Assembly (NCBI GenBank): GCA_022497145.1
Contig: MU385956.1
Span: forward strand, 42,114-106,113
From: Rostrohypoxylon terebratum
Lineage: Eukaryota; Ascomycota; Sordariomycetes; Xylariales; Hypoxylaceae
Length of the DNA stretch: 64,000 bases
Reading direction: 5' to 3'
In this document: in pieces, positions 1 through 12,633 of the stretch
Numbering within the stretch: the stretch's first letter is position 1
Layout: every line of letters begins with the position of its first letter
Notes under the pieces: generated by a model
Told to the model about the DNA's origin: nothing
Seen by the model: the letters and a program-made list of their open reading frames with translations, nothing else
The model's database searches: none
Translations under genes and position numbers: made by a program

Positions 1-3000
1 GCACAGACTACCAATGGGCTTACACTCCATAGTACAACTGAATGGAATGGCGACAGCAGTAATGAGCTCGCTAGGCTTGAGACCATTCCCGGACCGAGAT
101 TGCTCATCTGGAGTGCTGCAGACGCGGGCGCTGTCGAACGCATGACAAATGCATACCAAGACTATTATGAAGCTCATATCGCTGGCAGCGTTGCCAAACT
201 TGACCAGTTGGCATACACGTTGGCCGCACGACGATCTCGAATGCCATGGCGGACATTCACAGTAATCGATGGTCAGGAAAATGCCTCGCGTTTGCCGATA
301 GCGCAACCAGTCCGAATACCAACCGAAGTCACAAGTAGTGCCTTTATCTTTACAGGGCAAGGCGCGCAATATGTTGGAATGGGCCTAGAGCTGCTACGGT
401 ATCCCGTGTTCGAGGAGAGCCTGCGGAAATCAGATGAGATCTTAGCAAGCCTCGGCTGTAAATGGTCAATATTCAGTGAGTGCTTGTGGACCATATTAAC
501 ACCACTTACCTACTAGGTATAACACTAACAGTAGATATCTAGGCGAGATTTGCAACGATCGAAACATCGATTTGCCCGATTATAGCCAACCACTATGTAC
601 TGCGCTGCAGATTGCCCTAGTCGAACTACTTCGCAGCTTTGGTGTAGAACCTGCGGCTGTAGTTGGGCATTCGAGCGGAGAGATTGCCGCCACCTATACC
701 ATAGGCGCCCTGTCCCATGAATCCGCTTGCAAGGTAGCTTACTTTCGCGGGCAACTGGCTGGAAAACTGCGGGCAGAGACAAGAACTCCAGGCGCTATGA
801 TGTCTGTCAACATGTCTGAAGCCGAGGTGCCGGCGTATCTTGAGAAGTTGGGTGGTTCGCAACTTGGCGAACATGCGATATGCGTTGCGTGTGTGAACAG
901 TCCTACAAACGTTACAGTTTCTGGCCCCTCCGACAATATCGATACCTTTAAAGAATATCTCGATTGTTTGGGTCTCTTTGCTCATAAAATCAAGACAGGC
1001 GTCGCATATCATTCTCCTGCCATGCAAGTCGTGGTTGCTGAATACCTCTCCTTGATGGGCACCCTCGAGCCAGAACCAATGAGTCGTAGCCATAGGATTC
1101 CTATGATCAGTTCCGTCACTGGCCATGTCGCGTCTCCCAAGTTGCTAGCTAGGCCACAGTACTGGGTTGACAACCTAGTCTCCCCAGTGCAATTTTCCAG
1201 GGCTGTTCAAGTTCTTGCCAGTAGCACTTTGCAGTCAATTCTCCCTGTCGGAACCGGCACCATCACCGATTTAGTCGAGATCGGACCACATGCTGCTCTA
1301 CGAAGACCTGTAAGAGATTCTGTGGCACCATCGCTGCGATACCACTCGGCTTTGGAACGCAAAAAGTCCCCTTCAAAGACCATATTGTCCCTTTTGGGGG
1401 CGCTTTTCTGTCACGGCCACCCCGTTTCTATATTAGCGGGCAATCTCCAAACTGAAGGTAACCTACCGTTCCTCGTCGACTGTCCTCCATACCCATTCAA
1501 CCACAGTCGACGCTATTGGAATGAGGGGAGAATCAGCAAGGAGCTTAGATTGCGACCAATTTTGCCAGGGTATATGCTTGGAAAACGCGCTCTTGAATGG
1601 AACGCACTTCAGCCCAGATGGAGGAATTGGCTATGTACCGAGACAATGCCTTGGCTTGCTGATCATGTGGTAAGTTTCCTTTGAATCTTGCTCTCTCATC
1701 CCTAGTCTCTTTTCACCGGAATTTCTCCTCCTACCAATTTGCCAACTATGATACGGCGCTTCGTCTGATGCTCTTAACAGGTCTCCGATACGGTGATTTG
1801 CCCTGGAACAGGAATGCTGGTCATGTCGATAGAAGCTGTGAAACAGGTGGTTTCTCACAACAACCGTCCGATATCTGGGTTTTTATTAAAAGATTCAGAA
1901 TTCCTTGCTCCAGTTTTAGTGGGCAAAACGGCACAGACTGCTACAGAGGTCGCTCTTCAACTCCGACCCATGCAGGGTGCGTACGACAAAGAACCCGTAT
2001 GTTATGAGGTCCAAGTTTTCACATACCACGACGAACATTGGACAGAATGCGTCCATACCAATGTCCAGGTACAATATGACGAACTTGCGGTAGGCAAAGT
2101 TGACAATGGCAAAGAGAATATGTTGGAACATGATCGGATCCGTCAGATATCCCACCAAGCCGCCTCATCTTGCACAGAACCAGTGGATAGACGGGACTTT
2201 TACGATTATTGTCATGAGCAAGGAATCTCCTACGGCGAGACTTTCCGATTGTTGCGCGATATCAAATGGGATCGTAGCAACAAGGCATCTGCAAAAGTTG
2301 ACTTGACAGTGGTAGAAAAGCACATGCAATCAAACAACAGTCCGGTGCACCCCGCTGTGCTAGATGCAGGAATTCATCTAGTCATGGCACAACTCTCGAA
2401 AGGCCTTGCTGAGAAAACCCCAACACTGGTTCCATTCCGCATGAGTAGGGCATGGATCTCGGCGAAAGTATGGAACCATACAACGTCATCCTTGCGCATA
2501 ACTTCTGTCTTCCAACCAAAGACCAACAGCTCTACTAGACTGAAGAATTCCTTCTATGCGTTAGCTGATGACGACTCACCTCTTTGCGCCGCTGAAGATA
2601 TCTTGATGGCAGAGGTTTCGCAATCTGGCAGTACTCAGGACGATGGAACTGGCCAAGAGCTTCTCTACAATGTCGCTTGGAAACCTCAACTGAGCACCTT
2701 AAGCCCTCATGATCTACGTCAGCTATGCGACGATACTGCTCGTATGTACGATGAAAGTGCTGATGATAAGTGGGCCCTCAAGGCAGAGCTTACGATGAGG
2801 ATGGCGGCGCGAAAAGCTCTGAAGGAAGTGAAGGATAGCGAAATGGACTGCACTCGACCATATATGCGTCAATATGTGGCTTCCCTTAGACATCACTATG
2901 CTGCGTCGCTCCATAATGATGAGGATATAAGCGGTCCTACGCTTGAAAGTCTCCTGAAAGAGTGTGAAGAAGAGAATCCCGACTGTCGCGTTTTCATGGA

Positions 3001-6000
3001 AGTTGGGCGTGCCTTACCATCTATACTTCGTGGAGAAACGGATCCATTAGAGTTGATGTTTACAGCCAAGAGCGCTGAAGCTCTCTACACCCACCTTGCC
3101 GACCAACAGATGCGCGACGGTCGCTTTGAAGCGTTCCTCGATCTAGCGTCCCACGAGAAACCTAACCTCAAGATACTTGAGGTCGGTGCAGGGACTGGCA
3201 GCATTTCTCGCCCTGTCCTCTCTGCTCTCCAACGCCTCGAAGAGAATACAGGACAATGCCGCTTCGCTAGCTATACCTACACCGACATCTCGCCCATGTT
3301 CTTTGAGTCTGCCAGTAGTAAGCTTGGTGATTTTCAAGGCAGGCTTCAGTTTAAGACGTTGGATCTCGAATCCGATCCAGAGAAACAGGGGTATGAGCTT
3401 GGGAGCTATGATCTTGTTATTGCGGGTCTTGTATTACATGCTACATCGGATCTATCAGCTTCTTTAGGGAGAATACGTGGACTTCTCAAACCCGGAGGCC
3501 ACATTGCGTTCCAAGAGGTCGTCATCCCGGATAGCGCACGCGCCAATGTCGCTTTTGGTACACTCGAGGGTTGGTGGCTCGGCACAGAAGACTGGCGCCA
3601 GCATACGCCTCTCTTGTCAGAAAAGGGTTGGCACGAGCTGTTGCTCACTACTGGCTTTTCAGGCGCGGATCTCGTGCTCAGGGACTATCAAAGTGATGTC
3701 TCTCATCTCTGCAGTATGATTGTTTCAAAATCAGTGAACGTCGAGGACGTCGGAAGATTCACGAATGGCGCAATATTCCAGTTCACGGACAAGGTCGTGC
3801 TACTTATCGACCAAGACTCAGAAACGCAGTGTGCTCTTGCAGCGAAACTCGGTGGGAAATACACGAACACGCAAATCTTACGTTTGACAGACATGATGAA
3901 AAGTGGGTGGGAATGTTCACCTGTCGACGTCGTGGTGTCCCTACTGGAGATCAATATCCCATATTTAGCTACACTCTCCGAGCCAAAGTTCCAAAAATTA
4001 AAGAAGCTGATCCAAGGGGTTGAGAACCTCCTATGGGTTAGTTCTATGCCTCCTACCGACGACAAGACGGCCGATCCACACTCAGCTGTGGCGGCAGGGT
4101 TTCTGCGGAGTATCCAGTCGGAAGAGCCGGCGAAACACATCGTCATTCTGAACATCGAGTCCGCCCTCCCATCGTCCGAAGCCAAATTTGTGGTTGAGGT
4201 TCTTGACAGATGTTTTGGGAAAGAACGTGTGTCGCGAGAACTTGAATTCATTGTACGTGACGGCCAACTACACATTGGGCGCATGATGAAAGAAATCGAG
4301 CTTGATGCGGAACGATCAAGTCGTGTGGAGCCAACACTACGAACCGAGCCATGGAAGCCCGGACCCTCGTTGTCCCTTGAAGTAGGCACTCCAGGTCTTC
4401 TAGACACGCTTCGTTTCGTCGAGGATACCAAATGTCAAGATGAGCTAAATCCGGGTGATGTCGAAATCGAGGCTATGGCGTGGCCTATTAGCTTCCGAGA
4501 TGTATTTGTAGCGCTCGGAAGATTAGAAATGGGGGCGCTGGGTGTCGAATGTGCAGGCGTCATAACTCGTGTCGGGGATGCTTGCCCGCATGATCTTCAT
4601 CGCGGCGATCGCGTTGTGATGGTATCTCTAGGATGTATGAGGACCCACCCAAGAGAGGTAGCCGACATGGTCGTGAAGATTCCGGATTCTCTCTCTTTCA
4701 ACGAAGCTGTTGCAGGAATCAACCCAGGGATAACGGCTTACCACTCGCTTGTAAACGTAGCACGGCTACAGGCTGGCGAGAAGGTTCTCATCCACTCTGG
4801 CGCTGGCAGCACTGGTCAAATGGCGATTGGAATTGCAAAAATGCTTGGCGCGGAAGTATTCACCACAGTTGGCTTCGACGATAAGAAACAGTTGCTAATG
4901 CAACTATATGACATTCCCGAAGACCACATTTTCTATAGCCGCAACACGTCCTTCGCGAAAGGTATTATGCGCATGACCAATGGCCGCGGAGTCGATGTCG
5001 TGCTAAACTCCTTGTCCGGAGAAGGATTGAGAGCAAGTTGGGAATGCATCGCTCCATACGGGCGGTTTGTCGAGATCGGCAAGGCTGATATCGAGACGAA
5101 TACATCGCTGCCTATGAGAAGCTTTTCTAAGAACACCGCCTTTGCTGCTGTCGATCTCGTCCACATCTCCCAGACGAATACCAAACTGATGCGCCAGTTG
5201 ACAAAGAAAGTCCTTGAGCTAGTTGCCGGGCGTCAAATCAGCGCACCAGGACCATTACATGTATACTATGTGTCGAATGCGGAGAAAGCGTTCAGATATA
5301 TGCAGAGCGGAACCAACACCGGGCGCCTTATCATGACGGCCAACCAAGATGATGTTGTCCCGGTAAGACTTGCAGGAACGACAATTGGTAAACCTTTCGC
5401 TAACTATTGAGTAGAAATTCCTGCGGCTGAAGAGCACTTGGCACTTTGATGCTCATGCATCGTACCTCGTCGCTGGAGGATTTGGTGGTATTGGCCGCGC
5501 GATACTTCGATGGATGGCCGACAGAGGGGCAAGAAACATCATCGTCCCCTCTCGTTCCGGGCCTTCTTCCCAGGCGGCACTTGAGGTAGTCTCAGAACTT
5601 ACGGCCAGAGGAGTTCGGCTAGTAACATCAAGTTGTGATGTGGGATCAATCGATAGTCTGTCGGCTTTGCTGCAAGATTGTGCTACTAGCTTGCCTCCCA
5701 TTAAAGGGTGTATTAACGCTGCTATGGTCTTACAGGTGTGTATTTCTATTCATATTTTATCCTAGTACACCTCTGCTTCCCAATTTCCAGGTGCTGACAA
5801 CGGAGTTAGGATTCCATCTTTGGAAATATGACACACGCAGAGTGGTCACTCACCATACAATCGAAAGTAAATTCGAGTTGGAACCTCCATAAATTGCTCC
5901 CGACCGATATGGATTTCTTCATCTTCCTCTCCTCAATATCGGGAGTCTATGGATCGCCTGGTCAAAGCAATTATGCCGCTGGCTGCAGTTTTCAGGATGC

Positions 6001-6646
6001 CTTAGCGCGCTCTAGAACGGCTGCCGGCCATAAAAGCTCAGTCTCAATCAACCTTGGGTGGATGCGCACCATCGGAATCATCGCCGAGACAGAGCAATAT
6101 CGCCACAACCGGATGAACGCCGGTGACATGGCCAAAGTCGAAGAGGCCGATTTCTTCGCCTTGCTTGAGCACTATTGCGACCCATTCCTGCCACCTCTCG
6201 ACGTGAACCACTGCCAAGTCATCATCGGCGTGATTACCCAAGCACATTTCCGCGCCAAGGGCGAAACACCGATCCAAATTCTAGATCGTCCGCTCTTCGC
6301 CGGTTTCGATGCTCCGCATCTATACAAATCCGGAAACAATAAGGCTACCGCCGCCGCGCAGGAAGACTTCCCTACGCTATTTCGCCAAGCCAGTACACCA
6401 CGAGAGCGAAGTGAGATTTTTGTTTCGGCTCTTAAGGGGAGGGTGGCCCGGGCGCTGGACGTGCCGGTTGAGGAGGTGGATCCCCGCAAGAGCTTGTCTG
6501 ATTATGGCACGGATTCGCTGATGGCTGTGGAGCTGAGGAATTGGATAAAAAGGGACTATGGGGTTACGCTTGCCGTGTTCAATATCATGGGCGGCGCTGA
6601 TATCGCCGCGGTGGGCGATTTGGTTACTGAGAGGGCGGAGAATTAG
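1..6646 (+). CDS. Highly reducing polyketide synthase, 3' part (AT-DH-MT-ER-KR-ACP)
   Basis: Five visible exons: 1-475, 543-1669, 1781-5362, 5415-5735 and 5810-6646, joining in frame to 2113 residues. The frame is open at base 1, so the KS and the start lie outside the window. Domain order by visible residue: KS-AT linker 1-110; AT about 114-420, with FTGQGAQ and GHSSGE (about 198) and the later YHSPAM; DH with its His in PWLADHVV (about 533, split by an intron from CPGTG) and HPAVLD (about 722); C-methyltransferase with LEVGAGTGS (about 1000); ER with LGVECAGV and GAGSTGQMA (about 1453-1545); KR with GGFGGIGRA (about 1749), the SSISG Ser and NYAAG Tyr (1875-1889); ACP with DYGTDSLMAVE, the phosphopantetheine Ser near 2070. 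It stops about 40 residues later with no thioesterase or reductase, as is usual for HR-PKS. All motifs look intact, so I infer an active synthase making a reduced, C-methylated polyketide. The product cannot be told from sequence. Confidence 0.95.
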
Positions 6647-9600
6647 GTAAGATATGGTGGAAACTATACGTGTGTGATTATTCCTCGAAGTTTGTGGTTA
6701 ACAACATATCACTCTGTATTTATGTCAAGGATGTAGCGTTCATGGGAACTTTGGAACTATTCAGAGACGTTATTAGAGTGAACCTGCTGAAGTAAGCAGA
6801 ATGATGTCGTAATATTGCCCTTAGATGAATAGCTACGTGAATGCAAACAAGCGAGGTATCTATTGACTTAAATGAAATGCCTTACGTAAGGTTTCCTAGC
6901 TCCTTTCTATTGGTTTTTAGAAGGTCGATCGTTATTATTTTTTTTTACTCTTGAAGTCTAGTGACTGAGTGATTCCTATTTCTCCTTACTATTAATACAT
7001 GAGACCTTCATTGACATCTGGCGTATTCGCATGTTGACGAGCTGACGAGTCAAGTAATTGCATCGTATCACGGTGACTTAGAATTCGATACGAGCATTTA
7101 GGGGCTTACAAGTTCACGACAGTATGGTGCATGACTATTGTTCGTGCTCGTGTCTAGGTAGGTAACAACACTCAACTGTGAACTGAACCCAAGCGGGAAG
7201 GTCTCATCGATCATGAGTATTGAGAGGTTCCCATGGTTTCCATTCGTCCAAACTGACCAACCTCTTTAATATATCCGGCACGCTAGACCGCTCCATTTTG
7301 CCTTGGCCATCCGAGTTCATGACCCCGCGATTCATAGGTACGTTCCATATCGGACGAACCCCTCTAGAGTCTACACACTCTCTACGCAAGAACGGATGGA
7401 AACATAACTGTTGGGTAGATGAGATTCTTAGATTCTTATTACCTAAAGGTAAGTCGCTTCGACTAGTCTGATAGAGGTCTCTAAAATGGCACTATCGTCG
7501 GGCGGCCAGTCAACCTTAGTGTAAGCGGTCTAAGCCCCTCACCACTTAGGGCATTGCGTCAATGCCTTTGGTGCCGCTTGGCTCTTCAGCCCTTCTCTTC
7601 TAGAGATGAGTCTATCGGTCTATCGGCCACAGCTGAAGATCCCTTATGCGCCACAGAGGAACTTCGCCAGGAACAAGGCGATGCCAATCGATCAGTCCGT
7701 TGCAAATTTGGCCAATGTCAAGAATTATTCATCATCAAAGACAGCCAACATCCAATTGTTTCTTAGCTTGTCCTTGCGGGCGCGTGAGAAAACTTGATCG
7801 ACCATGACCACCTTGGCGCAACCACCAAAACCTATTGGATGGTATCGGCACTATGACAACCGGAAGATCCAACATGTTACGTAGTATATAATATGCTGCT
7901 GACAAGACCTGTTTCTTGTAAAAGGTCATCAGAACCCTTTGCCGATTTTCAGACCAATTTCATCACGAGTTTCTAGTGTTTGTTAAACATTTCGTATCCT
8001 AAGCTACCGGCTATTACATAGATACGATCGTCGGTCCCAAGATCAAAGCAGTTACTACCTATATAACATTTTGTATCGTGTTCGATCTCATTCAAAATTT
8101 TTGACTGTTCAAGTCGCGGCGCACGCAATTGCCGAGACGGCCGAGGCGGAAGAATATCGTTTCCTCCCTTGATCAGACTTGAGGATCTTTGTTCTCCGCA
8201 TTCCCATATTCCCATAGAATCGTCGTTTGCTCCGTGTTACTTTAACCATTAGTGCTGTCGATTGTCGAATCCTCATGATAAAGAAAGCGACACGGTTATA
8301 GGATTTGATATGTCAAGACTTGTCTAGGAAGACCTGTCATTTCGAAGTACCGTCGATGAAAGCCGGAGGAAGCCCGAAAACCAACCAACATTGGAAGCTG
8401 GGCAGCCGATTCATCCCTGTGCCTTAGAGTGTAACGTATTGAGAATTGGAACCTAGCAAAGACGGTCCTTCAATAATGGATACTACTACGTCGTCGAACA
8501 CGGAACGATCGTCGCATATTATAGCACTTGTCTATGCTCGTCTGTTCAAGTCGCGACCTGATGCTCGAAGAATTCAGAAGAGAAATTCGCTGCCAGAAAA
8601 ATCAATTGTTCGAAAATCTTTCAACTCCTCGACTCCAGCAATTAATCCGGATTTTGTTGTTTCCCAGGAACAGCAACAAAATCAAGCAAGCCAGATTCGA
8701 GCCACCGATTCCAATTTTAGAACCCTGTGAGTATTCCCTTTGCTGCAGCAAATTCCCCGAATGGCCAGAATCGTAACGAGATCAGCCCCCGTTTCAGCTC
8801 GCGAACCATAGTTGTCTTCTCAATTCCTAGGATTCCATCCCCAATCGGTTTCATCGATTTCCAAAGCTGGACATCCTACCTTGCCTTTTTTAAATGTCAC
8901 AACTGAAGCCAGACTTGCGAAACCGTATTACTGTATCCTCAGAATACATATACTATGTAATACATTCGATACATACTACATCCCAACATGGCGTCATGCC
9001 TTGCTTAACTACTTTAGTGCTCCCGAAGTAACCTGTTACCTGCAGCGATTTTTAAGGGGCAGATGTATCTTTGTCAGGGGTCGGTTAATTTCCACGGCGA
9101 TGCGCTACGCAAAAATAGCCTCATGTCACTCGCCAACAGCCCAGTAGCCGCCTATCACAAATCGAATGCCTTCACTAGACCTGCTAGGTCTACGTAGTCT
9201 TCGGTTCAAGCTAAACACAACAGGGCTAAGTGGTGCGGTAGTTGTCAACAAAATCGAGAAAATGTGCTGCATGGATCTCTTGTCTTTGACCTACTTTTGC
9301 ACTTTTGCCTACTTTGATCTAGGAAGTCTACCTAGTAGCGTAGCTAGGGCTACGACTTCGCTACCATTACCATCGCCCTAGCTACAGTACCAGAAAAGTT
9401 CGTTAAGCCGGATGATGCAAGGCGCGTCTTGGTCTTTTAATCTCTGCGGACCCATCTAAATACGACGATCTTCACCCCCGATTCTCTACATTCTACCATT
9501 GTACTTTTCTCAGCTGAATCGTTCCTCTTGCCATTACTAACCTCCTTTTCTTTTTTTTCTTTTCTAGATTATTCTCAAGACACCAAAGATCACAATCCGC

Positions 9601-9685
9601 GTCTGCAGCAGGTTTGCGACCGCGATTTGACGATAATTTGTTAAAGCCTGTAGCGTCGACAGGGCCTCGTCCGATGGTCTCCACC
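6647..9685. other. Intergenic block after the PKS, no convincing gene
   Basis: About 3 kb with only short open frames on both strands (for example 7220-7471, 7606-7797, 8476-8730 and 8812-9147). None has recognisable motifs, a matching second exon or a strong start context. A TAGGTAGGTA-type motif occurs near 7155. An 11-bp inverted repeat (about 9339-9349 with 9375-9385) can form a hairpin. A pyrimidine-rich tract with an ACTAAC-like site and a TTTCTAG acceptor near 9567 precedes the next gene and is probably a 5' leader intron of that gene. Confidence 0.5.
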
Positions 9686-11925
9686 ATGGCTTCGTATTCA
9701 TCTCACAACCCCGGATCTACTCCTGAGACGTATATAATGCGAGAGTCTTCGCCAAGAGAATCTGTTTCGAGGACCGATCGCTCCAGCTTCAACGCAATTG
9801 GACCAGTTTACGCTCAGCAGGCGCAACGACCAGTCAAACTTCCGCCGTCAATGATGAGTAACTATGCGCAGATAGATCCTCGACCTGTCATGTATAACCG
9901 ATCCGGGAGACCAGCGAGCAGCGCCTCCAGCATTACGAGCTCAGTCAGCACAAACGACACATTCGACGCCATTCTCGCGAGTCCGGCCAGCAGTAGGACG
10001 AGCTTCGATTCATGGAATTCAAACCCACGGAGACCCGAATATGGATGGCAACGACCGGCACCGATCAAGCAATACAGACGGAGGAGGGAGACGGGAGAAC
10101 TCTTTGATGCTTTGCCGGAAGAGGTTCTAGGACTCATTTTGGACGAGTTGAAGAAGTCGCATCTGAAACCTGGTAGTCCAAGTTGCGCAACATGCATGAT
10201 GAGAGACTTGTGCTCCGCCGCCGTGTCAGCAAAGAAGCTATTAAAAGTCGCTCGGGTTGCACTGTAAGTCTTGAAAGTCTTTAACGGCATCCAATTGAGA
10301 ACAGTGAATTGACAAAAACCGCAAGGTATGAGAATATCGAGCTTGTCGGAGCAGACTCGCACGCGCAAAAGAAACGATACAAGCTGAATTTTGGCTCTCG
10401 TTTGGTTCTACTCCGTCGGACACTGAGAGCAAACCCTGAACTTGCAGCAATGGTCCACACTCTGAAAGCGCCGGCTATTCCTCAAGGTGTCGCCGTCGAC
10501 TTGTATCAAAATTTAGTAGCCTCCGTCATCATGGCATGTCCCAATTTCGAGCGATTGATCGGGTTCCACCAAAACCACGATTACTTTCCCAGTCGTCTAT
10601 TCTATGCATTATCGACGAGGCGTAAGCTGGTGGAGATGCATTGGACGCTGGAACCGTCCCAATTCCAGAGGAAGCGCCGCCTATCAAATGCCGCAGCGCT
10701 GCTCAATTCGGAAAACCCTAACTTTCAAGAAGCCCCTGGCGATCTTCTACCCGAACAAAGCGAAGAATTTCTCGAACTCCACACCGATTGGGAACATTTG
10801 AAAACTTTGTCGATACATTGCCTCCCAGGTGCAACTCTTACACCAATATCCCTCCTTCCCGACATAGTATCTCGTCTACCAGCGCTTGAGAATCTTCACT
10901 TATCTCACTTACCTTTCACAGCATTTAGCGATGCGAATTTACTATCGCTACCGTCGCTACGTACTCTCACCTTGTCACATCTTCCGGGCGTGTCTAGCGA
11001 GGGTCTCTCATCCTTCGTGAGGCGCCCCCATGCAAGGACGATCAAGAAGCTTGTCCTCCAACATATCGACGTGGATTCCTTGCCCGCGCTAAGCCAAATC
11101 CTTTCCAATCTCACATCCCTGGAATCCTTCGCCATAGTGCAGAGCTCTATGCCGATTATGCCACCGAACGAGATGATCTGGTTATACCCTTACCTCGCGT
11201 GTCCTACTCTACGCAAGTTGCATTGGGACATCACAAGCCATCCGTCATGCGCAAATATGGCGGACTCGGTTCTCGCGAGGAGCATAGCGGCGAACGGATT
11301 CCCGTCGCTTCGCATTCTGAGGACGCCTAATGATCCGGAAGGAATATTCCAGTCGCTTTGCAAGCCGGTGGAGAGCATCGACAACCTCGGGGTCGGCAAC
11401 GAACAGGTGCGCGGTCTCATTACCAAGTGCACTTCGCGACCTAGCCCACCGGCCACACCGACGACTCCCAGCACGCCGAAGACGCCGGGCAAATCCCCGT
11501 TCGGTCTTAACTTTCCGATGGAGGACCAACTATTCCCTTCCAAGATGTCGAGCAATCTGGCGCAGGCACGCTTGGCGGCGCAGAGCAGACTGGAGGCCGC
11601 TAGGCAGACACCACGTTTCACCGTTAACGTTATAGGGGATGACGGGACCGTAGTGGAGAATTACGGTCTCGCGGGTTACATGGGACAGACCGAGTCCAAG
11701 ATCGGGTATTGTGTCACACCAGATGAGCACGCGACCGACGAGAACGGTGGACTGATCGATATTTCGGACGTTCTCAGCGACGGGGGCGAGAACATAAAAG
11801 TTGAGGGGAGGGACGGGTGTACGGGACGCTGGAACACTTATAGCGGGAACGTGGTCGATAAAAAGGACCGCGAGAGGTGGTATCATACGGAACGCGGACG
11901 GTGGCACGAGGTGCCGCTGTCTTGA
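9686..11925 (+). CDS. F-box / leucine-rich-repeat-like protein
   Basis: Two exons, 9686-10263 and 10326-11925 (62-bp intron; the split Leu codon joins ARVAL to YENIEL), give 725 residues. I chose the ATG at 9686 because CACCATGGC is an excellent start context; an in-frame ATG at 9674 is the alternative. The frame is open upstream to a likely acceptor near 9567, so an extra upstream exon is possible. The N-terminal 120 residues are Ser/Arg-rich and probably disordered. An F-box-like segment (LFDALPEEVLGLILDEL) follows near residues 150-170, with a Cys-containing loop (SCATCMMRDLC). The middle holds irregular leucine-rich repeats (LENLHLSHL, LRTLTLSHL, LKTLSIHCL). The C-terminus carries a Pro/Thr-rich linker and an acidic tail ending near WYHTERGRWHEVPLS. 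By family such proteins are SCF ubiquitin-ligase substrate adaptors; the substrate is unknown. Confidence 0.8.
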
Positions 11926-12633
11926 GTGGGAAGCGAAAAGGGGAAGGGGGAGGGGAAGGGGAGACGATTCGGGGTGGTAATGATAATTAGAATATGGATG
12001 GATGGATGGATGTCTACGTATATATATACCCTCTTGTTAAAAAGGAAGAAGGGAAGTGTGGTTAATATGTTGAGCGCAAGCAGAGAAGGATAACGGGTGT
12101 GGCTCCTGTGATTTAATTATACTTACGTTCATACTAGGATACCCCGTCTGGTAATTGAAATGATTTCTGAGTTTTTCGAAATGGGTGTGGTATTCGAGGT
12201 GAATTTGACTTGAGTTGCAACTGGTAAAATTTCAGTGCCTATCTGTTTGTCTCCTAGTAAATTAGCGCACCGTAATTAGGGCGTTGTGATAGCGGCTTTA
12301 GGGGACATCCATCGTTGTTACCCGTTACGGTATCCGTTACGAAAAGGAGGCGAGATTTGTAGCCGCGTAACGTGGAAAGCCCGACCATCGGCGCCGAGAT
12401 TTCGACCCTTGCGGGACTAAACCCGAGCAAGCCGCGTCGAAACGTCATTGTCTCCGATTTTATTTCTTTCTCCAAACGACTCCAACAGCCTGCAACTTAA
12501 CTTTCCACACAACTAATAATCCACACGTTCACATCTTAAATTTGAGAAACTTCATATTCAGGTTCTCTGTCGATCACTATATTGCACTGAACTTCCAGTT
12601 TGGGAATTCCAAAAATCAGTGGCAGTACTAGCT
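11926..12633. other. Intergenic, with purine-rich run and GGAT microsatellite
   Basis: About 700 bp between two co-directional genes. It begins with a G/A-rich run (about 11931-11963) and a short GGAT repeat (about 11996-12012) in the likely 3' UTR of the F-box gene. The rest holds no supported gene and contains the promoter of the JAC1-like gene. Confidence 0.5.

Noticed and set aside
8446..8776. Two overlapping frames left of the F-box gene
   Set aside because: Composition is not informative, no motif was recognised, and no second exon could be joined.
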